Shown here one piece after another: positions 10,416-23,673 of a stretch of 64,000 nt of DNA. This DNA comes from Utricularia gibba (taxonomy: Eukaryota; Streptophyta; Magnoliopsida; Lamiales; Lentibulariaceae). The stretch covers positions 3,038,001-3,102,000 of the forward strand of contig NEEC01000012.1 in assembly GCA_002189035.1 (NCBI GenBank), written 5' to 3'. Made by a program: the position numbers and the translations under genes. Each line of letters begins with the position of its first letter. Position 1 is the first letter of the stretch. The notes below the pieces were generated by a model. The model had not been told where the DNA came from. It made no database searches and saw nothing but the letters and a program-made list of their open reading frames with translations.

Positions 10416-12176
10416 CTACACTGAAGCTGGCTGCTTAGCCTTCGCAGCTTCGAGACGAGCTGCCACAACTTCCCAGGAAATCAGCTTCTCCACAAAAGTG
10501 GATATGTAATCAGGGCGCCGGTTCTACAAACACCAAAATGCCATTGATTGATTGATTAAGGAAAAAGCTTGATGTGGTCATGGGAAAGGAGACTAACCTG
10601 GAAATCAAGGTAGTAAGCATGCTGCAACACAAACAGAGAAAAAAAAAAGGAAATAATGATCATCAGTTGCAAAAACTACTATGGAACTGGAAGGACTGTG
10701 AGAAGAACGTACCTCCCAGACATCTAGTGTAAGCAGTGGCTGCGAGAACAGGATCAAAATGAATCAATTTCTGGTATAGAATACTTGGGGATGTGGTAAA
10801 AAGATGTAGAGTTAAGAAGAAAATCTGGAAACGAGAGCAAGTGTTGGCTGAAAGAGAGAAGAGCTTGAGAATTGTGACAAAGATGCAGCTGTTTTGTTTT
10901 CAATGCCTCATTTTAGTGTCCACTGAAAATGGAGAGGTTTATGCTTACAGTGTAATCCTGCACAAGAGGATTTATCGCGTTTGGGGTCTTTAAAACTTGA
11001 AGATTCTTGCCCCCTTCAGAAGGAGAAGCGTTGTCTGCAATGTAAGAGGCGAAGTGGTAAGCAGAGCTTCATCTCCATTTCATTAGAGCAGCAGATGTGT
11101 GATAACAGAAGAAGATATAGTTCTTACAAACAAGCCACGCCCATCCAGATCCGAATTGTGTTGCTGCAGCAGCCTTAAACTCATTGACAAATGTCTCATA
11201 AGAGCCAAAGTCTCTGTTAATCAACTCCAGAATTTCACCAGACGGCAGACCTCCACCACCTGGTTTCATGGATTCCCAAAAGAATGCGTGATTCCAGGCC
11301 TGCCATGAGAAAACAAGACGGGTTAAAAGAACAACTGAGGCTCTAGAGAATCATCAGGCATAGAATTTCATCACACATACTTGGGCAGCATTGTTGAAAG
11401 GTGGGAGGAGATCGCCCTTGTTATAAGTGAGCAGAATTATTTCCTCTAAAGTCTTTTCATCGAGCTCTGTACCAGTTATTTGCTTATTGAGGTTATCAAC
11501 ATACGCTCTGTGATGCTTACCCCAATGGAACTCAAATGTTTGACGGCTCATAAGAGGTTCCAACGAGTCCTGCATTCAACCCACAAGCATTCACTACACT
11601 CGTCATATTAGCAAACTACAGGTTTCATAAACTGAACAGCATATCTCAAAAAATATCTTAAACAATCCATCTTTGGGTAGGTAAACAATACATCTTACTT
11701 CCAATAAGAGAAAGAAATACTTGACAACATTATTACAGAAGCAGAGAATATCCTAGCAACCAAACAAGGACTTCAAGTCTTACAAGTGAGTATGGAGGGG
11801 GCTGAAGTTCAACTTTTGCTGTTATAACACCCCTTACAGCTTTCTTCGAATTGCATTTCTACGCAGTCACATCCGGGTTGTGTTAATAAAACAGAAGAAA
11901 TGAGAGAAATTAAAGGAACTTGAAGAAGAACATATTTTCTCACTCGACACTTCAAATGCTAGCATAAACCCATATAATGCAAACACAGTACACTCACTTG
12001 GTTCGTTCTGGCTTGGAAGCCCCGTGAAGACCCACAAAATCCTGACAAACCGAAATCAGCACAAAGAAAAAAAAGGCTAATTCGAAGCACTGCGACATAG
12101 AAAAAGTTACACCTTGGAGGGAGATTAAACCGCATTTCGAAGGAGCAGAAACCGCCGCTGCAAGTGAGGTGGCCAT
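10416..12176 (-). CDS. Iron superoxide dismutase, plastid
   Basis: Reading leftward, the first exon gives [20 protein letters not shown], a Ser/Ala-rich plastid transit peptide. Later exons give [71 protein letters not shown] and finally [20 protein letters not shown]. The iron ligands are the His in HWGKHH, the second His after NNAAQ-AWNH, and Asp and His of DVWEHAYY. The enzyme converts superoxide to oxygen and peroxide in the chloroplast. The junction exon reads NPLVQDYT, where most plant FeSODs have W in place of Q. An in-frame ATG lies upstream at 12257; 12176 is chosen because it gives a normal transit peptide. The nearest Arabidopsis genes are FSD1/FSD2; I cannot choose between them. 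Confidence 0.93.
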
Positions 12177-12650
12177 CGCAAGTTCCAGCCGAGGAATCCA
12201 AATGAGCGGGTGTTGACCTCGCGCTGTGGGTATGGAGAGGCTTAATCGGCACCGCACACTGCACCCCTTAATCTAAGCCGTCAAAAAAATATTTGCAAAT
12301 GGACCCCTTGATTTATCCATTTTTGTAACCTCAGGGTGAGGGAGAAGACAAGGAATCCTGATGCCACTGTATTCAAGAATGGACGATCTCTCTTTGCCCT
12401 TTCGAATTTCTTCCAAAAACATACCTTTTGGGTTTGATGTTTATATGGTTTGAAAGCAAAACAAATATGCATCCTGCCATCTGCTTGTGCACTCGGATAG
12501 ATCAAGAAATGAATCTTTTGTTATATGTGTTTCTGCATTTTTTTACCATCGTGGCAAAATGCAAATGGATTCTTTACAGTGGCGTAGGAGCAACTGTTCG
12601 ATGTACAGAAGGAAACAAGATTGTCCCTATGAAACACATTCAAGATCAAC

Positions 12651-13912
12651 TTACAGAGAAAAGGGCTTTGAATAGACATGAAATGGTTCGTTAGTACTAA
12701 GCTGTGGTTCCTGCAAACATTACAGAGATGCACCACCATGTTAGCGCTTGTCTGATTGTTGTTAAGGTTATCAAGTTCTGGTACCTGTGCAAGCCCAAAG
12801 CCGAAGCTACCCCCTGTCAACAGCATTGTAATGAGAGACGTCACGATCCCGCCTCCGGCAAGGAAATCGTCTTGCGATCTCCTGATGATAGACCTCATAG
12901 CATTCAGGAGATTCCCGTACGTAGTTCCTTGGCCCCTTTCTATTGCTTGAATGATCGCAAATGTCATCGCCCCAGTTGAAGTCACTTTAGACAGAGCCTG
13001 TGCACCATTAAAGATCAAGTTCGAGCGGCGGCTAATTGTTACTACTTGCAGGTAAACGTCATCTGAAACTTACAGATGTATCTACAGAGACTTGGTTGTC
13101 ATCACAGCCACTGAAAGATATGGCTTCTCCGCCACTTGTTCCCGTCCAAGTTCCGTTTCTGGGACGCTGATCTTCCCAAGCATAGCCTCCATTTCTGCCC
13201 ATTCTACAGATATAAGGCAGATCGAGGACGGTGCCGCTGTGACATGCGTCGATGATGGCGTGTAGCTTGACACCAGGAGGAAGAGGTCTCACGATCGTTG
13301 CGTTAATTTCGTTGTCGACGATCATCCCCTGGCTCTGGAAATCCAACGGAAGTATTGTCTCATCGTAGCCGTCGATCTCATCGCCTGTATAGTTCCGTTG
13401 CTGGGATCCATGGCCGGAGTAGTGGAACACCAGGGAATCACCCGGCTGGCAGTTCATCACAAGCCAAGTCATAGCCATTCTTATGTTGTGCTTTGTGGGA
13501 ATTCTGTACGGATCCCTTTCCTCCTCTGCAACGAGGCAGAAATTGAGTAAAAAACTAAAAGAATACATCTTTATTGAAGATCAATTGGTATTACCGGTGA
13601 GCATGAGAATGGATGTTTCAGGGAAATTAAACCGGTTAACGAGTAAGTACTTGATGCATTTTGCGTCGTTGATGCACCCCTTAAGCTCGTGCCTCGAGTA
13701 CCTGTACGTTATTCCGACGATCACCGCCCTTTTCCGGCCGAAGACTTGTGGCGGGGACCACGAGGAGAATGGTTGTACGGCGACGGCGGAGGGTGTAAAG
13801 AATGAGACGGCGAGGCGATGTATGTGATCGCCCTGCAGACGGCGCATCGGATGGAGTCAGCCGCCGGAGGTAGCTGCAGAGGTATGCGACAGTGGGAGCA
13901 GTTGACTAGCAT
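12651..13912 (-). CDS. Type I metacaspase (AMC1-like, one frameshift)
   Basis: Four exons: 13912-13595, 13525-13074, 12997-12785 and 12710-12651. The N-terminus has an LSD1-type zinc finger (CSHCRIPLQLPPAADSIRC) followed by a Pro-rich linker, then the caspase-like domain beginning GRKRAVIVGI. The catalytic dyad is visible: His in HYSGHGSQQ and Cys in DACHSGT. The C-terminus ends HVYSKPFSL, as in plant AMC1. Such proteases cleave after Arg/Lys, and Arabidopsis AMC1 promotes hypersensitive cell death. The exons sum to 1043 nt. One extra base in the run GGGG at 13753-13756 joins the zinc-finger frame to the protease frame and gives 347 residues, about the family length, so the break is probably a consensus error. 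Confidence 0.92.
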
Positions 13913-13996
13913 TTTGGATTATTTTCCAACTTCCACAAGCTCCTCCTTTTTCTTCTTCCTACCTCTAGATTTCATAAAAACAACCAGAAAAGCACA

Positions 13997-14473
13997 TCAA
14001 TGCCTGAGAAAGTGTTTATTTTTTTTGTTAGAAATTGCAATAACTGGAATCTGGTTGAACAAAAGTTTTCCCTTGCCAAAAAACAAAAGAAATATTGATG
14101 GTGGTCGAATGAAGACACGACATTCTTCCAGTGAAGAGCATTTTGCGAACTCTGATAACCCAAGAGAAGAAGAAAATGGGAAGAGGGCAACAAGAACCTG
14201 CTCTACGAAGCGCGAAATATTTTCTGGGATTTGCATAAATCGATTGAAGTGAAAGCAAAATCGTGTCTTTAGGTTTATATCACAGGAGTTGTTGGCTGTC
14301 GTTCTTCCCCAGTCACCACCTTCACCAACAGCACCAGGTGACTGCATGTATTTAATTCCTTCAAAGTCCTCAGAGTAATGCATGCCCCGCTGGAAGCATC
14401 TATTCCCGGAATTGGAAGCAACAACTGGGACGGTTTGGGGGATTCGGTTGTTTGGCTGATTTGATTTACTCAC
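13997..14473 (-). other. Unassigned 158-codon open frame between divergent genes
   Basis: This frame lies between the starts of the metacaspase (minus) and GDH (plus) genes. Its first half (RGMHYSEDFEGIKYMQSPGA to NNSCDIN) has a balanced composition that looks coding; the second half is hydrophobic and random-looking. No family was recognised and there is no promoter evidence. It could be a lineage-specific gene, a relic exon or chance. A short ATG exon at about 14493 ending before GTGAGT could splice to it, but this is speculation. Confidence 0.2.
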
Positions 14474-14683
14474 GAGGCTTGCGCTTTCGGCATCTTATCC
14501 GTCAGCATGTGTAGGACGATACCTCTTTGTCATCTGGGTAGTTAATGCGTGCGTGTATGTATGTATGCTGTTTAGTTGTATATATACCTGGGTTTTGCAG
14601 GATGGATCCTATGCCTTTTTCCTTCTGTTGTTGTTCTTATTCTGTCGTTTACAATTTCACTTCTGAAGCATTTTCTTGTGTAG

Positions 14684-16753
<2,070 letters not shown>

Positions 16754-17766
16754 CGGATTCCGATTCTATGCCTCCTCTTTTCTTCCCTTCCCTTTTCCTT
16801 TTGGTTCAACAGCAGCTCTTCCATCCACAACCATCTTCTCGTCTCAAGACGAACACCCGACATCATCCAAATTTGGATTCTCAAGTACCATAAATTAATA
16901 TTTTGAAAAAAAAGATGATGAGGTTGAGCTTCGGAAATTATTGTCATTTTTTTTTGTTATACAATCCAATAATTTTTATATTAAATTTTAAAAAATTTAA
17001 AAATTAGATAATTATTTTATTTTTTAGTAGTTGTATTTAATAAAAAGTAATAAGTTAATAATCATGATTAATAAAAATTCAACTTACTTTTATAAATCAA
17101 TTTATTTTTATCTACTCGTTAATTTAGGATGCATTTTTAATTGTATAAATTTTATGTGAAAACTACTGTTTTGAACAGTTTGTCGTGTTTGGAAAAGTAT
17201 TTTGGAATCTACTTTTACTCTTTAAAAAATAAAATTACTTATTCATAGACAAGTTATTTTTGCTAATAAATTTATCAAAAATATTTCTGAATGCTAAGTT
17301 CACAATAAAAATATGTTACTTTTTCATTCCAAACTCAAATTTTATGGATTTAAATAATCAAAGAGAATCCTGGAACTAGAATTGGGCAGGGGCCGCGCGA
17401 ACGCAGGCCCCCTCTACCACAAATTATAACGTAGGCTCGACCCATTGGGCCGACCTTAAGCATGCACCCTTCCGAAGTGCAATGGAAGTCACAAGCTTAG
17501 GCCATGGGTCTTATTGATCGCCCATCAACCCCGTTCAGGTAAGTGAACTTCAGTGTGTCAAGCGCTAGTTATTTATGCTCCAGAAGCCTTTGCTGAATAC
17601 TTTATTTTCCCGATGTGGGATTAACAAACCTCGCTTTCAATTCTGAGACGACGTCGAGTTTGATTATCCAAGTCTTTTTTTCGTCGAATACAAAAATCTG
17701 TATTTGTCGTCGCACCGCACGCATTACGGAGTGGGTGTCGCCGATTCTGATCTGTGTTAAGAACAA
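16754..17766. other. AT-rich spacer with a GC-richer repeat-like block
   Basis: After the GDH 3' end the DNA is AT-rich to about 17350. At 17390-17640 a GC-richer block follows, ending in TTTTCCCGATGTGGGATTA, a motif I associate with dispersed repeats in eudicot promoters. It also contains ATTGGGCC near 17448, a site II-like element ahead of the TMEM135-like gene. No coding frame is supported. Confidence 0.35.
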
Positions 17767-20091
17767 ATGGGCAACTCTTCTCCGCCGCCATCCGATGCGG
17801 ATTCTACACCGGAGGTTCGTCTGATAGAGGCAGAGAGGAGGTTGAAGGAAGCTATGGAAGAGCTTCAGCGACACCAGAGGAGTGGTACGTCGGGAGAACT
17901 TCTGTACCCACCCTGCGATCATGCCGACGAATCGTGCATCGCGAATGCTTTAGGCAACCTGTGCCAGAGCTTCCTGCTTTCTTATGGTATTCGCGTTGGG
18001 ATTGGAATTCTATTGCGGGCGTTTAAGCTCGCTCGCCTCAAGTCATACTCCTCGATTCTTAATCTCAAGGTGCGTATCTGTGTGTCCGGGGCTCCAATTT
18101 TGACTTCCTGGATTTTGAATCATATCTTCTTCTTCTTTTCCGCTTGTGCTGATGTGTCGTTTAATTCAATTGGTTTGATCATGATGGAATACCAGGAATC
18201 TTAGTTCTCCCTTGGATTCTGTATGGGAGTACCATTGATTATCGCTGAGTCTATGGAATCTGATAACTCACACCTATTCATACTTGTGAGGATTTTTTGA
18301 ATTGTATTATCTAGTGTTTGAACAGCAAATTCATTACAGAAACTTGTATCAGAGAAAGACCTTATAGTAAGGGAGGAAGCTTGCCGAATCGGCTTACTTT
18401 TCGGCGGATTCACAGGCTCCTATCATGCTCTGAGGTGTTTGCTGAGGAAACTGAGAAAGAAGGAGACTCCTGTAAATGCGTGAGTCGAAAGCAAGCAAGA
18501 TTTAGCCTTCAGTTGTCATTGTTTGCATATGTGTTATCTAAAAATAACCTTGATAAAGGGGGTGATCATGGAACAGAATTCTAGCGGGTGCAGTTTCAGG
18601 TTTGTCCATCTTAGCGCTGGATGATTCTACAAGAAGGCGCACGCTGGCGTTATACCTCCTTGCCAGGGTTGCTCAGGTTCTGGCTTCGCTTGTCCCTCGC
18701 TCGTTTGTTGATTATCCTTATCTACTTGACATTCCATTATTTGATCAGTGTGCATACAACTCCGCTAAATCAAAAAACAAGTTCCATCTCTGGGGAAGCC
18801 ACTGGAGTCATGGAGATACTTTGCTATTTTCATTAGCGTGTGCGCAGGTAACCGAACCAGTCAACCTGTTCTTTGATTTTTACATGTATTGAGAGATTTT
18901 ATAAAACAGCTCTGGTGCTGAACTTCTCAGGTTATGTATGCCTTTATAATGCGTCCAGAGAGTTTGCCACAATCATACCATGACTTCATTCAGAAAACTG
19001 GACCTGTCTCTGCTATTGCATACAAAGCTGTAAGAAATTGCTGCAGAGGTTCTCCCGTAGATGTTGCCGCACTATCTGCAAACTTTCCCAGTACAGTGAA
19101 GTTGGAAGAGTTCCCTGGTATTATTCCTTGTTCAGTCATTCATCCCAACACAAATTCTTGCTTGGTCCACAACGCAAATGCATTCTCTGGCACCTTCAGA
19201 AAAACTTTTCCATTCTATTTTTCATTGACCTTTGTTCCGTTTGTTGTTCTTCGCCTGCAAAAGGTACGTAAGGAATTTTAGGAAAGAAAACACTGCAGAA
19301 AGTTCATTATTCTTACCACGGTATATGTTTTTCCAGTTCATGGATGCTCCCGCTAGGACGTGTTTGAATGCGGTTACAGATGCTATTCGCTCTACAACCT
19401 TCTTGTCTGCTTTTGTTGGTATCTTTCAGGTACTCAACTCTCGTGTTTAGGTGTCATTCAACTTTGCGACTTCCTTGCTTCGCATGCTTATACAGACACT
19501 TATCAATGTTTAGTTACTGACTGGTGCTCCCCTGACTAAAGGGGATAATATGTTTACATAGGAAAGTAGCTGTGAAAGACCACAAACTGCTATACTGGCT
19601 TTCAGGAGCAGTAGCTGGACTCTCTGTATTATTGGAGAAGAAAGCTAGACGTGGAGAACTGGCTTTATATGTTCTTCCACGAGCAGGAGATTCTTTGTGG
19701 CATATTTTGGTGAACAGACGTTTATTTCCAGATATAAAGAATGCAGAGGTATCATCATCCTCAGTCTCACCTTCATATCCTCTACTTTTACTGATCCTGA
19801 GAGAACTCCAAACATTCATCCACAGGTGGCTTTGTTCTGTGCATGTACCGGCGGAATTATGTATTATCTTGAGCATGAACCGTATACGATGTCCCCGTTG
19901 CTCCGGGTATGATACGCCGTTTTCTGGCCAGCAGAATCAGCAGTCCTAGTCCATCTTCAACTCGAAATGCCTCCCATGCATATCTGCAGACTCTAGACGC
20001 CATTAAAAAACCGCCCCAGGTGCAGGGCTCCCAGGAGAAGAAGTCCGCACCATCTGAAACCTACAATCTGGAATCAATACCTGGGCTTTGA
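17767..20091 (+). CDS. TMEM135-like / Tim17-Tim22-Tim23 family membrane protein
   Basis: The gene begins MGNSSPPPSDADSTPEVRLI with an acidic coiled N-terminus, then hydrophobic segments: LLSYGIRVGIGILLRAF, GLLFGGFTGSYHALRCLLRK, AILAGAVSGLSILAL and LYWLSGAVAGLSVLLEKKAR. Glycine-rich pairs of helices of this kind are typical of the Tim17/22/23 and TMEM135 families. FHLWGSHWSHGDTLLFSLAC and AQVMYAFIMRPESLPQSY are conserved in plant TMEM135-like proteins (Arabidopsis At5g51150 by memory). Animal TMEM135 is linked to peroxisomes and mitochondria; the plant role is not known to me. Exons join cleanly across about eight introns and end in ETYNLESIPGL. Site of action is inferred only. Confidence 0.85.
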
Positions 20092-20674
20092 TCTCATCTC
20101 CTCAGGTAACGCTGCAACTAGTCCTACCGTTACCCAGAAGGAGCTCCATCTTCAACTCCCTTATTATAATACTAACTACTGAACCATGGTTTTCGGTAAC
20201 ATGTTCTCGATCCCATGTCTTATTTCTTTCATCGGATTGAGACTGATCTGCTTGAAATAATCGAAATGAGAAAGAATTATGGGGTCGTTGCACCCTTTCT
20301 CCATGGCCTGCGTGCCCGGTAAAAAAAGTATTCCTGATGATAATATTGGGGACTTTCTGATACGCCAATCGACACCCCAAAAATAGGCCGTGCAGCATTG
20401 GGCCAACTCCCGACCCCGGCCGCCGGAGAACCCCTGCACGATGGATGTGTCCGACCGGGACGGCGATGGGAGAAGGGGAAAGAGCACTTTGAAGGGTGTT
20501 CTCTTTGCTCTTCCAGAGGGTGAAAATCTGTTGTAAATTGAAACATTCTCCTGCTCAAAACAAGATACCACATTGCCAATTAAGAAAACAGCATAGAAAT
20601 TCATCCACTTTTCTCAGACTTAAGACTGCTTGTCATGCTGCAACTCATGCTATGCCAGAGCAGGTGCACGCTCA
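20092..20674. other. Convergent 3' region, no gene seen
   Basis: This lies between the TMEM135-like stop and the MAGO stop codon. Minus-strand frames up to 142 codons exist (20176-20604), but they show no family and overlap one another in two frames. The GC-rich patch at 20395-20520 could be a relic. It is probably 3' untranslated sequence and spacer. Confidence 0.45.
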
Positions 20675-21626
20675 TTATATGGGCTTGATCTTGAAATGCA
20701 ATGTGATCAAGGAGAAGACAAAACACTTGAGATCCTACACAGATGAATAGAGCGTCAGTACCCAAACTAACGCAAATATGCGGAAGCAAGAACATGGTAA
20801 ATAAACAACAGAAAACAGCACTGATCCTGTGCATAGACATGGATGTCATCAAGTTCTAAGGTATACGGTTTTGGCATTACACCACACCTCCCACACACAA
20901 GAGGAATGGATGCCAACGTTGGTGAAGAACATAACACTATACTTAGACACCCCTGAGCGCTTCTAAAAGAAATATCTTACATAACAAGATCATAATGTTC
21001 ACCCCATATGAAGAATAACATCATATGATCCCTTTACTCATACAAGATCACTTCTTTCAACAATGAGAGAGAGGGAGAACAAGAATCAACAAGGATGGTG
21101 CGCCAGCATTGAATTCATGTGTAGTGTTCTAGGAGACAAAAAGTAAAACTCACCTGAACAAGATAGTAAAAGATACGCAAACCCTCGGGGTCTTTACTGG
21201 TCTGAACATCCATCAGAGATCCAATCTTGGAAGTGGTGAAGGAAATATGCTCATTACCCATCACGATCTCGAGCTCCTGCCTCCCAACACGGTCAGGCTC
21301 CGGCCAGTTGTTATCATCTTCCCTCATTATCTGCAACAGTTATCCCCATTCGAAACCCGAATTATGAAAGAAGAACGCCTCATTGAAATAAAGATCCATC
21401 CCCGCACCTCAGAATCGGCGACAATGCGACGGCACTCCCTAATTACGGCCGGCGTGAGAAAGACCTCCTTCCGAATCATGGTATCGTTCTTGTAATTGGA
21501 GTTGTTCGCGTAGCGTAGCTTCCCATCAGGGCGAAACTCGAACTCCAGAAACTCGTGCCCGAATTTACCCTTGTGACCCACATAGTAACGCAAGTAGAAT
21601 TCGCTATTCTCGTCCCCGTCCGCCAT
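20675..21626 (-). CDS. MAGO: Mago nashi, exon junction complex core
   Basis: Three exons: 21626-21408, 21330-21154 and 20734-20675, giving exactly 151 residues. The sequence [59 protein letters not shown], and the tail [13 protein letters not shown] is the near-invariant Mago fold. It pairs with Y14 to lock the exon junction complex on spliced mRNA, acting in nonsense-mediated decay and mRNA localisation. The small last exon (60 nt) lies 420 bases from exon 2. An in-frame ATG at 21644 would add six residues; 21626 is preferred because it matches the family's short acidic N-terminus. The gene is divergent from RABD2. Confidence 0.97.
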
Positions 21627-21710
21627 TGTTGTCGAATCCTCCAACCTCTCTGCTGCCTGCGTACCTCTCCAAAAGAGCGCGTTTCAAGAATTCGTGCCAT
21701 AAATTGAATA

Positions 21711-21740
21711 TGGGCTTCCAGAAATTTCTAAACAAGCCCA
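21711..21740. promoter_or_regulatory. Site II elements in the MAGO/RABD2 divergent promoter
   Basis: TGGGCT at 21711-21716 and AGCCCA at 21735-21740 form an inverted pair about 85-115 bases upstream of MAGO and 200-230 bases upstream of RABD2. TGGGCY elements are common in promoters of constitutively expressed plant genes and could serve both directions within the 312-base gap. Confidence 0.5.
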
Positions 21741-21938
21741 TTTCCACGGCCCCAATTAATTAATTAATTTATTGGATGATTAGTACGGATGAATCCAAGC
21801 TACCGTTTTCTATTTTCCTTTTGTTGCAGCCGCGGAAATTTCTCCCTCTCCGGAATTAACCTCGGTCAACATCTCCGGAGCTGATCTTCTACCGGCGGAA
21901 GGAGGGTATTCGGTTTCGTTTGGTTGATTGGTTCGATC

Positions 21939-23673
21939 ATGAATTCTGAATAGTACGCTTTTTTCCCCTCTCTCGTTTGAATTGCACCTTTCCGTGTCTT
22001 TCGCCTTTGGAATTTTGTTTTTTGTGCAGTAGCTGAAGATTTGGTGTGGAGACGTGTGTTTGTAGAATTTTCTGATTCAAATCTAGATAGAATTTTTTTT
22101 CTTAATCTTTTTTTAATCGGTGCTGCTTCTTCCAGTGATTACTTGTTCAAGCTTCTTTTAATCGGTGATTCGGGTGTTGGAAAGTCATGCCTCCTCCTGC
22201 GATTTGCAGTAAGTCTGAAATAAAAAATCAGCTCTAGATAGAAACGAATATGGGCGAACATTTCTGTTCGCTGTGGGAAGTTATGGAGAAATGACAATTT
22301 TTTTCACTTGTACCTGCAGGATGATTCGTATATTGACAGTTATATCAGCACAATTGGCGTTGATTTTGTAAGGGTCATTCTTTCTGTATAGAAATGCTGT
22401 CCAGAAATTGCAGTTCTTCATTCTGGCGTCCTTTTTTTCTTTCTTCAGAAGATAAGAACCGTGGAGCAAGACGGCAAGACTATTAAGCTTCAGATAGTAG
22501 GATTTTCTTTCTCTGTTCTTTTTTTCCGTACATAAAATTCCATGAAACACCATCCATTTTTTCTCTAGTTGTTTTGTTCCCAACTCAACAACTTTGTATT
22601 TACTTTTTTATGTTACCTTTTTATCGTTGTTTTGTTGCCAACTCAACAACTTTGTATTTACTTTTTTATGTTATCTTTTTATCTTTTGTTATGAGTATAT
22701 TAGTATTAGGCTGAGTTTTCCATCCCAACCCCCATGCTGTTGCCATTAATCCAAGCCAAGTGAGCTATATATGATCAGCAACAATTGTATTTCATCGAAA
22801 CAGATGTCTTGTACAGCCTACTGCTCACCTGATTTCACAACCCAGGCTAATTGATGATATTACCTGTGTTTATTCCCTCTCTGCATGTAATTCATGTATA
22901 TGTCCCTTTTGGGCACAATCATAGTAATGCCCTTATACAACTTCATCTGGGTGATCAGCATACTCATGTTTTATTCGTGTTTTACTTGCAGTGGGACACT
23001 GCTGGCCAGGAACGATTCAGGACAATAACTAGCAGCTACTACCGCGGGGCGCATGGAATAATCGTGAGTTCCTTAGAGATAGACAGCTCTCTCTGTGTCA
23101 ATTGCAGTTGCAACACCCCACGTTTCCCACTCTCTTCTTTTCATCATTTCAGATAGTGTATGATATAACAGACTCGGAAAGCTTCAACAACGTGAAACAG
23201 TGGCTGAATGAAATTGATCGGTATGCCAGCGACAATGTAAACAAGCTTCTGGTAGGGAACAAGTCTGACCTCTCTGAGAACAGAGCCGTCCCATATGAAA
23301 CAGCCAAGGTAGTAAAAACCGCTTTCCCCTTTTACATTCTGCATTCTTCAATAAAAAAAAAAACACTTGGGTCTCTCTGTTTTCTCGCATGAAGGCCTTT
23401 GCAGATGAAATCGGCATTCCCTTCCTGGAGACTAGTGCCAAAAACGCCAGCCACGTCGAACTAGCTTTCATGGCCATGTCTGCCGATATTAAGGACAGGT
23501 ATTAAATTAGCTTCCTCAATTCGACACATGGATGGTGCAAATCTACAACTATGCTGATGAATCTCTTTGATCCCAGGATGGCCAGCCAGCCACAGTCAAC
23601 CGGTTCCAGACCGGCAACTGTTCGGATCCGCGGCCAGCCTGTCGCTCAGAACAACGGCGGCTGCTGCTCTTGA
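21939..23673 (+). CDS. RABD2: Rab GTPase, RABD2 (Rab1) class
   Basis: The start exon is MNSEY, split to [17 protein letters not shown] (P-loop). Later exons give [17 protein letters not shown] (switch I), [19 protein letters not shown] (G3/switch II), LLVGNKSDL (G4), LETSAKN (G5) and [12 protein letters not shown]. It ends in NNGGCCS, with two cysteines for geranylgeranylation. Rab1-class proteins drive ER-to-Golgi vesicle traffic. [11 protein letters not shown] and MASQP point to the RABD2 rather than RABD1 group. It sits head-to-head with MAGO; in Arabidopsis At1g02130 (RABD2a) and At1g02140 (MAGO) are also neighbours, by memory. No break is visible. Confidence 0.95.
22568..22683 (+). repeat. 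Tandem duplication of 58 bp in RABD2 intron
   Basis: Two copies beginning GTTGTTTTGTT, at 22568 and 22626, run through CCAACTCAACAACTTTG and TTTATGTTA.CTTTTTATC. They differ by about two substitutions (CCC/GCC, TACC/TATC). The duplication appears recent and lies in a long intron, so it should not affect the protein. Confidence 0.85.

Noticed and set aside
17390-17640. Solo LTR or TRIM remnant
   Set aside because: A repeat-like end motif is present, but no paired terminal repeats or target duplication could be seen.
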